A DNA stretch of 64,000 bases from Bacteroidota bacterium. GTDB taxonomy: Bacteria > Bacteroidota > Bacteroidia > Chitinophagales > Chitinophagaceae. This document shows, in pieces, positions 9,380 to 17,812 of the stretch. The position numbers were made by a program, and so were the translations under genes. Position 1 is the stretch's first letter; each line of letters starts with the position of its first letter. Under the pieces are notes generated by a model. That model ran no database searches. It was not told where the DNA came from and worked only from the letters and a program-made list of their open reading frames with translations. The DNA lies in assembly GCA_023422565.1 (NCBI GenBank), contig JAFAGR010000097.1, forward strand, positions 1 through 64,000, read 5' to 3'.

Positions 9380-10507
9380 TTATTTAATTGCGATCTCGTA
9401 GCCCGCGAGGGTTACTTCGGGCATTTTAATATTTGCTTTCTTTTCAATTGTGCGTTTTACTTTTCTTACAAAGCCACCGAATTTTGAACGGTTCACCTTT
9501 TCTTCATCAACTACAAGTACATGCCCGATTGATGCATTATTTACTTCATCACCGGAAGCTATACCATCAACCTCATTCCTCTGCACTGCCAGGTTTACGT
9601 CCATAGGCCTTGATGCAGTAAGTCTTTGCACATCTGTTTTAATTTCATCCGGTGGTGTCATGTTCATTTCAGCGTTTCTTTCAGGTGATACGCGTGAATA
9701 AGCACTATAGTTACTGGAAGGGTTGTTAATATTTTCTAAAACACGCGGGGCTGATTCAGAAACGTTAGAAATCGCTATGCCTGAAGTATGTTTTATGGAT
9801 ACGGTAGAAGGCCTGCTATTACTAACAATACCTATAGACGAAGTTTTGATCGCATCGCCTTCCGGAGAGTTGATCACATCGCTATCCCCGGCATTAATTT
9901 CAGCGGGAATAACTTCAGGCTGTGTAGCATAAGGATGCGCGGGTTCCGTTACCTCTTGTGGATCTATGGAAAGCGGCGCACCATTTTCCTGAACGCCTAC
10001 CAATTCAGCATCATTAACCCGGTTGGTTTCATTCATCCCAAAAAACAATCCCACACCAATAAGAGCCGCAGCGATCGCCGGCTTCCACATCCTGATTGAG
10101 ATAACACGCGATTCGTGGCGGTATAAAACTGATTTATCTTCAAAACGAATTTGCTCAGCGCTGTCAAGTTTGATGGAACTCATAAACTCCCGCTCCTTCT
10201 CTAACATTGGAAATTCTTTGCAAAGCTGATCAAGTTCTTTTCGCTGGGAAACGGGTAGTTCGCCATCCACCTCAAGTAACATTGCCTCTTCAGCATTAAA
10301 ACCCGATGGTAATTTTAGAAGTGACAACGACAAAGTATTTTGCGCACCGGTTGGAGAAATAACCGTAGACATCAGCAGATCGAAATCTGCCCTGTACTCC
10401 GGGTTTGCAGACAGAAACTCTTCCACCTCCAGCCGCTCACTTTCATTCAATTCATTATCGGCATAAAGCATGAAAAATTCTTCGTAGTTATTTATGTTGA
10501 TTTTCAT
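9380..10507 (-). CDS. Anti-sigma-factor-like membrane protein
   Basis: The N-terminal cytoplasmic part has two copies of a motif typical of Bacteroidota anti-sigma proteins: YADNELNESERLEVEEF (about 15-31) and LEVDGELPVSQRKELDQL (about 77-94). One transmembrane helix follows at about residues 141-157 (ISIRMWKPAIAAALIGVGLFF). The remaining 200 residues are low-complexity and probably periplasmic. It begins 3 bp after the ECF sigma gene, so the two are translationally coupled. Inference: it binds and restrains that sigma factor. No zinc-finger HxxxCxxC motif is seen. Confidence 0.75.
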   Translation of the reverse strand: MKININNYEEFFMLYADNELNESERLEVEEFLSANPEYRADFDLLMSTVISPTGAQNTLSLSLLKLPSGFNAEEAMLLEVDGELPVSQRKELDQLCKEFPMLEKEREFMSSIKLDSAEQIRFEDKSVLYRHESRVISIRMWKPAIAAALIGVGLFFGMNETNRVNDAELVGVQENGAPLSIDPQEVTEPAHPYATQPEVIPAEINAGDSDVINSPEGDAIKTSSIGIVSNSRPSTVSIKHTSGIAISNVSESAPRVLENINNPSSNYSAYSRVSPERNAEMNMTPPDEIKTDVQRLTASRPMDVNLAVQRNEVDGIASGDEVNNASIGHVLVVDEEKVNRSKFGGFVRKVKRTIEKKANIKMPEVTLAGYEIAIK

Positions 10508-10510
10508 GGG

Positions 10511-10999
10511 TTAAATAACATTTTCAGGTTTTACAATGTAAGCACGAAGCTGAAGCCTTGCCCGGTGTAAATAGACCTTCACCTGGCTTTCATTCAATCC
10601 GGTTATGAGCCCTATTTCCCGGTAATCATATCCTTCATAATCTTTTAGCATTACGAGGCTCCGCTGTGTTTCACTTAACGTACCCAATGCTTCCTGCAGC
10701 AGCCTGTTTCTTTCAGATGTGCCTGCCGGATTAGAACCCGCCGGCCTTTCAGGAAATTTTTCTGAAAAAGAAATTCGCTTGTTCTTACGAATATGATCGA
10801 TCATTTGGTTGTATGCGATCGTAAAAAGATAACTTTTCGCAGTCGTCGTTTCTACATCCAGCCTGTTTCTCCACATTTTTTCGTAGGCAGACTGAACCAC
10901 ATCCCGGGCATCTTCCTCGTGCCCGAGATTTTTAAAAATGAAACGATACACATTGTCTGAGTAGTTGGTAACACATTCGTTGTACTCTCTTTCCGTCAT
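10511..10999 (-). CDS. ECF RNA polymerase sigma factor (sigma-70 family)
   Basis: A 162-residue group IV sigma factor. Region 2 is seen as DVVQSAYEKMWRN and SYLFTIAYNQMIDHIRKNKR. Region 4 has the helix-turn-helix YREIGLITGLNESQVKVYLHRARLQLR. It heads the operon with the anti-sigma-like protein and the outer membrane barrel. It is likely autoregulated, but I could not identify its own -35/-10 pair. Confidence 0.93.
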   Translation of the reverse strand: MTEREYNECVTNYSDNVYRFIFKNLGHEEDARDVVQSAYEKMWRNRLDVETTTAKSYLFTIAYNQMIDHIRKNKRISFSEKFPERPAGSNPAGTSERNRLLQEALGTLSETQRSLVMLKDYEGYDYREIGLITGLNESQVKVYLHRARLQLRAYIVKPENVI

Positions 11000-11413
11000 A
11001 AAATCAGTTATTTAGCTGAAAATCGGCTTTTGGTGTTAGTTATACGTTATGCGGGCCCCTAATGTTACAAAATGCGGAAAAAATTTACATAAAAAATTTC
11101 AGCACCGTGGCTGCCACGTTCCAATGCATTACCGGGGGGCTGGCGTTCAAGCAGTTGTTTATCCCTGCCAATGTTTTAGCCGGTAAATATTTTATTCCGT
11201 AAGTAGACATCCAAAAAAGGGCGGCGGAAAATGCCACCAGTAAAAAAAAGAGAGGTTTCGCCCTTTTTACCGGCATAATGAAGTTTTGGAAAAGCGAATG
11301 TATACGCTTTATCAGCCTGACTTACGATGTGTGTGTTAAATAAAATTAAAATATGTAAATGCCAGACACCGGAAAGTTTATGGATGGCTGAAGTTTAGAT
11401 GAGCCGCAGTTAA
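11000..11413. other. Gene-poor interval between divergent ECF sigma operon and kbl
   Basis: It carries only a weak 63-residue minus-strand frame (11085-11276), hydrophobic at its N-terminus (MPVKRAKPLFFLLVAFSAAL), with no homologue I recognise. It could be a small membrane protein or chance. The rest is AT-rich and must contain the sigma operon promoter. Confidence 0.4.
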
Positions 11414-11421
11414 TAGCTTTG
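11414..11421 (+). promoter_or_regulatory. -7 box of kbl
   Basis: TAGCTTTG matches the Bacteroidota TAnnTTTG element and lies 16 nt before the kbl ATG. No good -33 TTG is seen at the usual distance. Confidence 0.5.
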
Positions 11422-11437
11422 CCCAAAACAGAAAAAA

Positions 11438-12625
11438 ATGAATGAAGGATTTGTAAAGCGCATATCGGGTGAATTGAACGGTATCAGGGAGGCCGGGCTG
11501 TTTAAGGAGGAGAGAATTATAAGTAGCGATCAGGGCGCGGAAATAATAGTGAACGGCAAAACTGTGCTGAACTTCTGCGCTAACAACTACCTGGGCTTAT
11601 CCTCACATCCTGCAGTAATAAAAGCGGCCAAAGAAGCTATCGACTACCGAGGTTACGGGCTCAGCAGCGTGCGATTCATTTGCGGAACACAGGATATACA
11701 TAAGCAACTCGAGAAAAAAATTGCCACCTTTCTCGGCACAGAAGATACAATATTATATGCCGCTGCTTTTGATGCGAATGGCGGTGTATTTGAGCCCTTA
11801 TTCAGCGAAGAAGATGCGATAATCAGCGATGCATTGAATCATGCTTCCATAATTGACGGGGTGCGTCTTTGTAAAGCGCAGCGTTTCCGTTATGAGCACA
11901 ATAATATGGCCGACCTCGAGGAAAAACTTAAGGAGAGCGCACATCTTCGTTCACGCATCATCGTTAGCGACGGCTCATTCAGCATGGATGGCACTATAGC
12001 GCAACTTGATAAAATGTGCGACCTCGCCGATAAATATGATGCAATAGTGATGATAGACGAATGCCATTCCTCAGGTTTCCTTGGAAAGAATGGGCGCGGA
12101 ACCCATGAATACCGTAATGTGATGGGAAGGATCGATATTATTACAGGAACTTTGGGTAAAGCTCTCGGAGGTGCCAGCGGCGGTTTCACTTCAGGCAGAA
12201 AAGAGATAATTGAGATGCTGAGACAAAGGAGCAGGCCATATCTTTTCAGTAATACGCTGGCCCCGAGCATTGTGGGCGCTTCTATTGCCGTACTTGATAT
12301 GCTCAGCGAAACAACCGAACTCAGGGATAAACTTGAAGCCAATACAAAACTATTTCGTGAGAAGATGACCCAGGCCGGCTTCGATATTAAGCCCGGAGAT
12401 CATCCTATAGTTCCCATTATGCTGTACGATGCAGTGATCGCCCAAAACTTCGCTTCTAAACTTTTAGATGAAGGCATTTATGTGATCGGATTTTTCTATC
12501 CCGTGGTGGCAAAAGGCCAGGCGAGAATAAGGGTGCAGTTAAGCGCGGCACACGAAACTGCACACATTGAGAAAGCAATAGCCGCATTTACAAAAGTGGG
12601 AAAGGAATTAGGTGTGTTGAAATAA
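11438..12625 (+). CDS. kbl: Glycine C-acetyltransferase (2-amino-3-ketobutyrate CoA ligase)
   Basis: A 395-residue alpha-oxoamine synthase of fold-type I. The PLP lysine is Lys241 in TGTLGKALGGASGG, with DECHSSGF for the cofactor-binding aspartate. The N-terminal segment (NFCANNYLGLSSHP) and length fit Kbl rather than BioF. The enzyme converts 2-amino-3-ketobutyrate plus CoA to glycine and acetyl-CoA in threonine breakdown. The partner threonine dehydrogenase is not in the window. Nine bases separate it from lutB, suggesting cotranscription. Confidence 0.93.
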   Translation: MNEGFVKRISGELNGIREAGLFKEERIISSDQGAEIIVNGKTVLNFCANNYLGLSSHPAVIKAAKEAIDYRGYGLSSVRFICGTQDIHKQLEKKIATFLGTEDTILYAAAFDANGGVFEPLFSEEDAIISDALNHASIIDGVRLCKAQRFRYEHNNMADLEEKLKESAHLRSRIIVSDGSFSMDGTIAQLDKMCDLADKYDAIVMIDECHSSGFLGKNGRGTHEYRNVMGRIDIITGTLGKALGGASGGFTSGRKEIIEMLRQRSRPYLFSNTLAPSIVGASIAVLDMLSETTELRDKLEANTKLFREKMTQAGFDIKPGDHPIVPIMLYDAVIAQNFASKLLDEGIYVIGFFYPVVAKGQARIRVQLSAAHETAHIEKAIAAFTKVGKELGVLK

Positions 12626-12634
12626 AAAGAAAGT

Positions 12635-14014
12635 ATGTCTCAACAATCAGAAACTTTTTTAACCGACAGTGCAAAAAAAGCGGCAGACCTCGAGCACAGG
12701 CGCAAGATCAATTTCAACATTGGCCGATATAACGCTGCAGTTCCAAACGGAAAGAAACAGTTTACCGATCTGCACCTCGCACGTGAAAATGCAAAAAATG
12801 CAAAGTGGCGCGCAATCGAAAATCTTGATCAGCACCTTGAGATGTTTGAAAAAAAGTTTTCTGAGCGCGGTGGAAAGGTGATCTGGGCTTCTACGGCCGA
12901 ACAGGCACTGGATGAGATCCTTTCGATTTGCAGGGAAAGAAACTGCAAAACGATTGTGAAGAGCAAGAGCATGGTCACCGAAGAAATTCACCTGAACCGG
13001 TGCATGGAAGAAAATGGGATTGAAAGTGTGGAAACCGATCTTGGAGAATACATTCAGCAGCTTGACAATGAACCACCGTACCATATTGTTACTCCTGCCA
13101 TGCACAAAAGCAAGGAAGATGTGGCGAAACTGTTTTCAGAAAAGCTGGGTACAGATCCTGCCTTAACACCATCTCAATTAACGCTCGTTGCGCGAAACAT
13201 ACTTCGTGAAAAATACGTTCAGGCTGAAGTAGGCATAACCGGGGCAAATTTTATTATAAGCGATACGGGCAGCGTTGCCATCACCGAAAATGAAGGAAAT
13301 GCAAGGCTTAGCAGTGCCTTTCCGAAAACGCATATTGTGATTGTTGGCATCGAGAAAATGCTTCCATCTATTACCGACCTGGCCTTGTTCTGGCCATTGC
13401 TGAGCACTTACGGTACCGGACAAACGATCACGGTATATAATACAATTATCTCCGGACCCAGGCAGCCACATGAAACTGATGGCCCCGAAGAAATGTTCGT
13501 GATCTTGCTGGATAACGGGCGCACTAACATTCTTGCAGACCCTAAGCAACGCGAAAGCCTTTATTGCATCAGGTGCGGGGCCTGCCTGAATGCATGCCCT
13601 GTTTACAAAAATATTGGCGGGCATTCGTACGGCACAACCTACAGCGGCCCGATCGGAAGCGTTATAACTCCGCACCTCCGGGGTATGGAAAACTATAAAC
13701 ACCTCAGCTTCGCTTCTTCGCTTTGCGGCAACTGCACCGAAGTGTGTGCGGTAAAAATAAATCTTCATGAATTGTTGTTAGATAACCGAAGGCAATCTGT
13801 TGAAGAGGGTTTTGTTTCATTCAGCGAACGCATGGCATGGAAGGCCTGGAAACTTGCCAGTTTGAAGAGGGGCATGATGAATCTTGGAAGTGGAAGCCTG
13901 AAAAACAAAGTGGTGAACGGAATGTTCAAAGGCTGGACAAATACCCGCGGGGAACTGCACTTCAGTAAAAAAACTTTCAACGAAATGTGGAAGGAGAAGT
14001 ATAATGCCAAATAG
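12635..14014 (+). CDS. lutB: LutB-type iron-sulfur lactate utilization protein
   Basis: A 459-residue protein with an N-terminal LUD domain and two cysteine clusters in the C-terminal half: CIRCGACLNACPVY (Cys311, 314, 317, 321) and CGNCTEVC (Cys364, 367, 371). These bind [4Fe-4S] clusters. LutABC oxidises L-lactate to pyruvate, with LutB as the electron-carrying subunit. The probable LutC lies at 29316 and no lutA is in the window. Here lutB follows kbl after 9 bp. Confidence 0.9.
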   Translation: MSQQSETFLTDSAKKAADLEHRRKINFNIGRYNAAVPNGKKQFTDLHLARENAKNAKWRAIENLDQHLEMFEKKFSERGGKVIWASTAEQALDEILSICRERNCKTIVKSKSMVTEEIHLNRCMEENGIESVETDLGEYIQQLDNEPPYHIVTPAMHKSKEDVAKLFSEKLGTDPALTPSQLTLVARNILREKYVQAEVGITGANFIISDTGSVAITENEGNARLSSAFPKTHIVIVGIEKMLPSITDLALFWPLLSTYGTGQTITVYNTIISGPRQPHETDGPEEMFVILLDNGRTNILADPKQRESLYCIRCGACLNACPVYKNIGGHSYGTTYSGPIGSVITPHLRGMENYKHLSFASSLCGNCTEVCAVKINLHELLLDNRRQSVEEGFVSFSERMAWKAWKLASLKRGMMNLGSGSLKNKVVNGMFKGWTNTRGELHFSKKTFNEMWKEKYNAK

Positions 14015-14070
14015 TTTTGTTGTAGAGAAGGTGCTGCACTTCGTACCTTAGGTTACTTCATCCTGCATAC

Positions 14071-15351
14071 ATGATGATACACATCCTTTGTAACAATCTC
14101 ACCAACCGTTTGGCATATACGCTCAATTTCATCTTTAAAGATGTTCTGCAGGCTAATTACAAGGTGATATCTGATGTTGGAGAAAATCCGGATCAACGGC
14201 CTATGATCTGCTACGGACCTGAAGAAATTGAGGGCGCTTTTCATATACCAAGGTCTGAGATACTTAATAGTGATTCGATCACAGCGGTAGTTGTGGAGGC
14301 TGTTGGAACCGGAAAGGATTGCATTTTGTTTCCGGCCAAAGGGGCAGACATTAACTTCGATATTTTCGGGGCTGTCTTTTATTTGGTCAGCAGGTATGAA
14401 GAATATCTTCCTTATGAAGAAGACCCCTATAAAAGGTTCCCTCATACTTCTTCAATTGCCTTCAAACACGGCTTCCTGAATTACCCTATCGTAGACAAAT
14501 GGATCAACAGCCTGGCTGCGGCCCTGGAACGGTATTTCCCCGCACTTGATTTTCCAGCGAGGAAATTCAGTCATCTTCCTTCTTACGATATCGATATGGC
14601 CTGGGCGTACAGGCACAAAGGGATTCTCAGGAATTTAGGAGGATGGGTCAGGCGTCCGGGAGTAAAGAGACTTAAGGTTCTTTGCAACCTTTCTCCTGAT
14701 CCGTTTGATTCTTTTAGTTTCCTAAAAAATCTTCATGAGAAATTTGAACTAAGGCCAATCTATTTTTGGTTAGTTGCGCTTGAAAGAGGGAAACTCGATA
14801 AAAACATTTCACCACAAGTGCCCGCGATGAAAAACCTGATCGGGGGCCACGCAGAGTATGATAACGGACTTCATCCCTCATGGCACTCACACACTTCGGC
14901 AAGTGTCATTCAGGAAGAAAAGCAGCTTCTTGAAGAAATTTTACACAAACCCATAACCGCTTCGAGGCAGCACTACTTACGGTACCGGCTACCCGAAACC
15001 TACGAGGCATTGATCCGGGCAGGCATCACAGATGAGTATAGCATGGGTTATGGCAGCATCAACGGTTTCCGGGCATCAACCGCATCCGCGTTCAACTGGT
15101 TCAACCTCCGCACCAATAAGGAAACGCCTTTAAGAATTCATCCCTTCGGATTTATGGATGCCAACTCATTTTACGAACAAAAGCAAACACCCGAACAGAG
15201 CCTCATTGAACTAATGAAATACGTGGAGGTTTGCCGGCAGGAAAAATGCAGGCTGATCACGATCTTTCACAATAACTTTTTAGGGAGCACAAGTGAGTTC
15301 AGGGGCTGGAAAGAGATGTATGAAAGGTTTATTCAGGAAGTTCATTCCTGA
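14071..15351 (+). CDS. Polysaccharide-deacetylase-like protein (DUF7033 type)
   Basis: A 426-residue protein. The C-terminal half (from about 165) resembles an NodB-type carbohydrate esterase fold: SYDIDMAW provides the DxD-like start, GGHAEYDNGLHPSWHS the H-rich loop, and MGYGSINGFRAS plus FHNNF later strands. The N-terminal half matches the uncharacterised DUF7033 segment often fused to it. No signal peptide is seen, so it may act in the cytoplasm or at the inner face of the membrane. The substrate is unknown. The ATG at 14071 or 14074 could be used. The 3' end overlaps the convergent DMT transporter by 23 bp. Confidence 0.7.
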   Translation: MMIHILCNNLTNRLAYTLNFIFKDVLQANYKVISDVGENPDQRPMICYGPEEIEGAFHIPRSEILNSDSITAVVVEAVGTGKDCILFPAKGADINFDIFGAVFYLVSRYEEYLPYEEDPYKRFPHTSSIAFKHGFLNYPIVDKWINSLAAALERYFPALDFPARKFSHLPSYDIDMAWAYRHKGILRNLGGWVRRPGVKRLKVLCNLSPDPFDSFSFLKNLHEKFELRPIYFWLVALERGKLDKNISPQVPAMKNLIGGHAEYDNGLHPSWHSHTSASVIQEEKQLLEEILHKPITASRQHYLRYRLPETYEALIRAGITDEYSMGYGSINGFRASTASAFNWFNLRTNKETPLRIHPFGFMDANSFYEQKQTPEQSLIELMKYVEVCRQEKCRLITIFHNNFLGSTSEFRGWKEMYERFIQEVHS

Positions 15352-16258
15352 TCTTCTCCAGGCTTCGTTTATGGCCATAGTTCACAATGAACACACCGGC
15401 GAGGGTAACGATCGCGCCCCAGAAAATGAACATCGTCAGTTTCTCATCCAATATAAAGTATCCGCCCACCATGGCCACTAAAGGATTTACATAAGCGTAC
15501 AGTGAGGCAATGGTAACCGGGAGGCGCTTCATTGAAAAAATAAAGGCCGCAAATGCAATTATTGAACCGAACACCACGAGATATAAAATAACTGCCCAGG
15601 CTTTCAATGAAATCTCACTGATAGAAATGGAGGGCTGAACCAGCACCGCCATTATATACAACATGCCCGAACTGATGATCATCTGCCATCCCGTAGAATA
15701 GTACGGGTTCATTTCCATTTTTATGTTCGTAATAAAAATTGTTCCCATACTCCAGGAAAGCATAGCTCCGAGTGAAAGCGAAATGCCAGACAAAAATGCC
15801 GTGCTCATTTCAACAGAAATATTCTCATAAAAAACTATGGCCACGCCTGCGATGCCTAAAATAAAACCAAGGATCATTAAAAGATCCGGGCCTTTCTTCC
15901 TGAAAAACAAAAATTCGATCACCACCACGCTTAATGGGTAAAGTGCCCCGAGAAGGGCGCTGAGCCCGGCAGGAATATAGATAAGGCTCCAGGTGCTAAG
16001 GCCGTTTGCCAATACGAACATGAACAAGGAAAGAAAGAATATTTGCCGGAACTGCTTACGGTTAGGGATAGACGAACCTTTTCTCAGCATGAAGTAGCCC
16101 ACCATGATCATCCCTGCGATCAACTGCCTAATGGCTGTCATTTGCAGCACCGGCATTTCCCGGATGCCTATCTTACTGGCTACCCAGGTTGTTCCCCATA
16201 AAAGCGAGGTGAGGAAAAGTGCAACGTATCCGGCAGACCTTCCCTTCTTGTAGTTCAT
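15329..16258 (-). CDS. EamA/DMT-superfamily transporter
   Basis: A 309-residue protein with about ten hydrophobic helices arranged as two EamA repeats. Typical signatures are SLLWGTTWVASKIG near the N-terminus and LYAYVNPLVAMVGGYF in the second repeat. Members export amino acids, nucleobases or other metabolites through the inner membrane, and the substrate is not predictable. It follows purH on the same strand after 4 bp and is probably cotranscribed with it. Confidence 0.88.
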   Translation of the reverse strand: MNYKKGRSAGYVALFLTSLLWGTTWVASKIGIREMPVLQMTAIRQLIAGMIMVGYFMLRKGSSIPNRKQFRQIFFLSLFMFVLANGLSTWSLIYIPAGLSALLGALYPLSVVVIEFLFFRKKGPDLLMILGFILGIAGVAIVFYENISVEMSTAFLSGISLSLGAMLSWSMGTIFITNIKMEMNPYYSTGWQMIISSGMLYIMAVLVQPSISISEISLKAWAVILYLVVFGSIIAFAAFIFSMKRLPVTIASLYAYVNPLVAMVGGYFILDEKLTMFIFWGAIVTLAGVFIVNYGHKRSLEKIRNELPE

Positions 16259-16262
16259 GCAC

Positions 16263-17777
16263 TCAATGTTTGAAATGTCTTGTTCCGGTAATTACCATAG
16301 GTAGCGAATGCGATTCGCAATAGTTGATCGAATCAGCGTCGCGTATAGAGCCTCCCGGTTGTACGAACGCACTAATTCCAGCAGCGTGAGCGATCTTCAC
16401 GCAATCATCAAACGGGAAAAAGGCATCGCTTGCCAGCACTGCGCCCTCGGTGGTTAATCCGGAGTGTTTAGCCTTTTCAATGGATTGCCTCAATGCGTCA
16501 ACCCTGCTTGTCTGGCCACAGCCTTTTCCTATCAATTGCATATTCTTCACCAGCGCGATACTGTTGCTCTTTAAATGTTTACAAACAATGTTCGCAAATA
16601 CCAGATCGCCTCTTTGCTCCGGACTGGTCTTAGCAGATGTCGCCTCCTTCCATTCAGCATAATTTCCCGCATCAACATCCTGCACTAGCAGGCCGTTCAA
16701 CACAGATTTTACCTGCACTTTTGGAATCTCGGCATTCTTTAAGACCAGCAGGATCCGGTTCTTCTTTGATTGCAGAATTTTCAAGGCATCTTCATCCATT
16801 GCAGGTGCGATCAGAACTTCGAAAAACAGGTCATTTATCGCGGAGGCTGTGGACGCATCGATCATTTTGTTTGCAACAAGCACACCTCCAAACGCGCTTT
16901 CAGGGTCGCCCTGTAAAGCCGCGCGCCATGCGCCTTCCAGGGTACTCCTTTGGGCAATACCACAAACATTTGTATGCTTGATGATCGCAAAGGTTGCCGG
17001 TTGGTCCTGCCCGAATTCATTGATCAATTGTACGGCAGCATCCACATCTACGAGATTGTTATAAGACAATGCCTTCCCATGAAGCTGGGTAAACATCTCA
17101 CCAATATTTCCATAAAATTTTCCTGCCTGATGCGGGTTCTCTCCATATCGCAAAACTGACTCACCGGTGTTAAAAGCGGCAGGAATGTATGTACCGTGAA
17201 AATAATTAGAGATGGCCGTATCGTATGCAGTACAAACATCAAAAGCTTTTATCGCCCATGCCCGTCGTTGCTCAATTGAAGTTTGCATACCTCCTTCCTT
17301 CAAAACTTCTGCAAGATGCTTGTAATCATCTTTCGATGCGATCACCACCACATCTTTGTGGTTCTTCGCCGCCGCGCGTATCATTGATGGTCCGCCGATA
17401 TCAATTTTCTCGATGATCAAACTTTCATCGGAAGTACTTTTAACCGTTTCTTCAAAAGGATACAGGTCAACGATCACGAGGTCTATTTCAGGAATTCCAA
17501 ACTGGCTCATTTCCCGCACATGTACTTCATCCTCTCTTTTCCCAAGAATTCCGCCGAATAAAGCAGGATGCAGCGTTTTTACTCTTCCGCCGAGTATCGA
17601 GGGAAAGTTGGTCAGGCTTTCCACCGGTGTACACGGAATTCCTTTCTCTTCTATAAATGCTCGTGTACCGCCGGTGCTCAGAATTTCAACTCCTTCCTTG
17701 TGGAGCAATGAAACGATCTCATCAAGACCGTCTTTATAAAAAACGGAGATCAACGCACTCTTTACCTTTTTAAGCAT
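16263..17777 (-). CDS. purH: Bifunctional AICAR formyltransferase / IMP cyclohydrolase
   Basis: A 504-residue protein catalysing the last two steps of IMP synthesis. The N-terminal MGS-like cyclohydrolase domain begins KSALISVFYKDGL, with STGGTRAFIEEKGI. The formyltransferase domain has LRYGENPHQ and IKHTNVCGIA (the KHxNPCG-type motif). Length is normal for the family. The ComEC gene ends 35 bp downstream of its start on the same strand, so the two may share a transcript. Confidence 0.96.
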   Translation of the reverse strand: MLKKVKSALISVFYKDGLDEIVSLLHKEGVEILSTGGTRAFIEEKGIPCTPVESLTNFPSILGGRVKTLHPALFGGILGKREDEVHVREMSQFGIPEIDLVIVDLYPFEETVKSTSDESLIIEKIDIGGPSMIRAAAKNHKDVVVIASKDDYKHLAEVLKEGGMQTSIEQRRAWAIKAFDVCTAYDTAISNYFHGTYIPAAFNTGESVLRYGENPHQAGKFYGNIGEMFTQLHGKALSYNNLVDVDAAVQLINEFGQDQPATFAIIKHTNVCGIAQRSTLEGAWRAALQGDPESAFGGVLVANKMIDASTASAINDLFFEVLIAPAMDEDALKILQSKKNRILLVLKNAEIPKVQVKSVLNGLLVQDVDAGNYAEWKEATSAKTSPEQRGDLVFANIVCKHLKSNSIALVKNMQLIGKGCGQTSRVDALRQSIEKAKHSGLTTEGAVLASDAFFPFDDCVKIAHAAGISAFVQPGGSIRDADSINYCESHSLPMVITGTRHFKH

Positions 17778-17812
17778 AACGAACAGTTTGGCGGGTGTGT
17801 TATCCGAAGATC

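Noticed and set aside
11085..11276. 63-residue hydrophobic minus-strand frame as a firm gene
   Set aside because: No homologue, weak start context and no promoter or terminator linked to it; kept only as a note.
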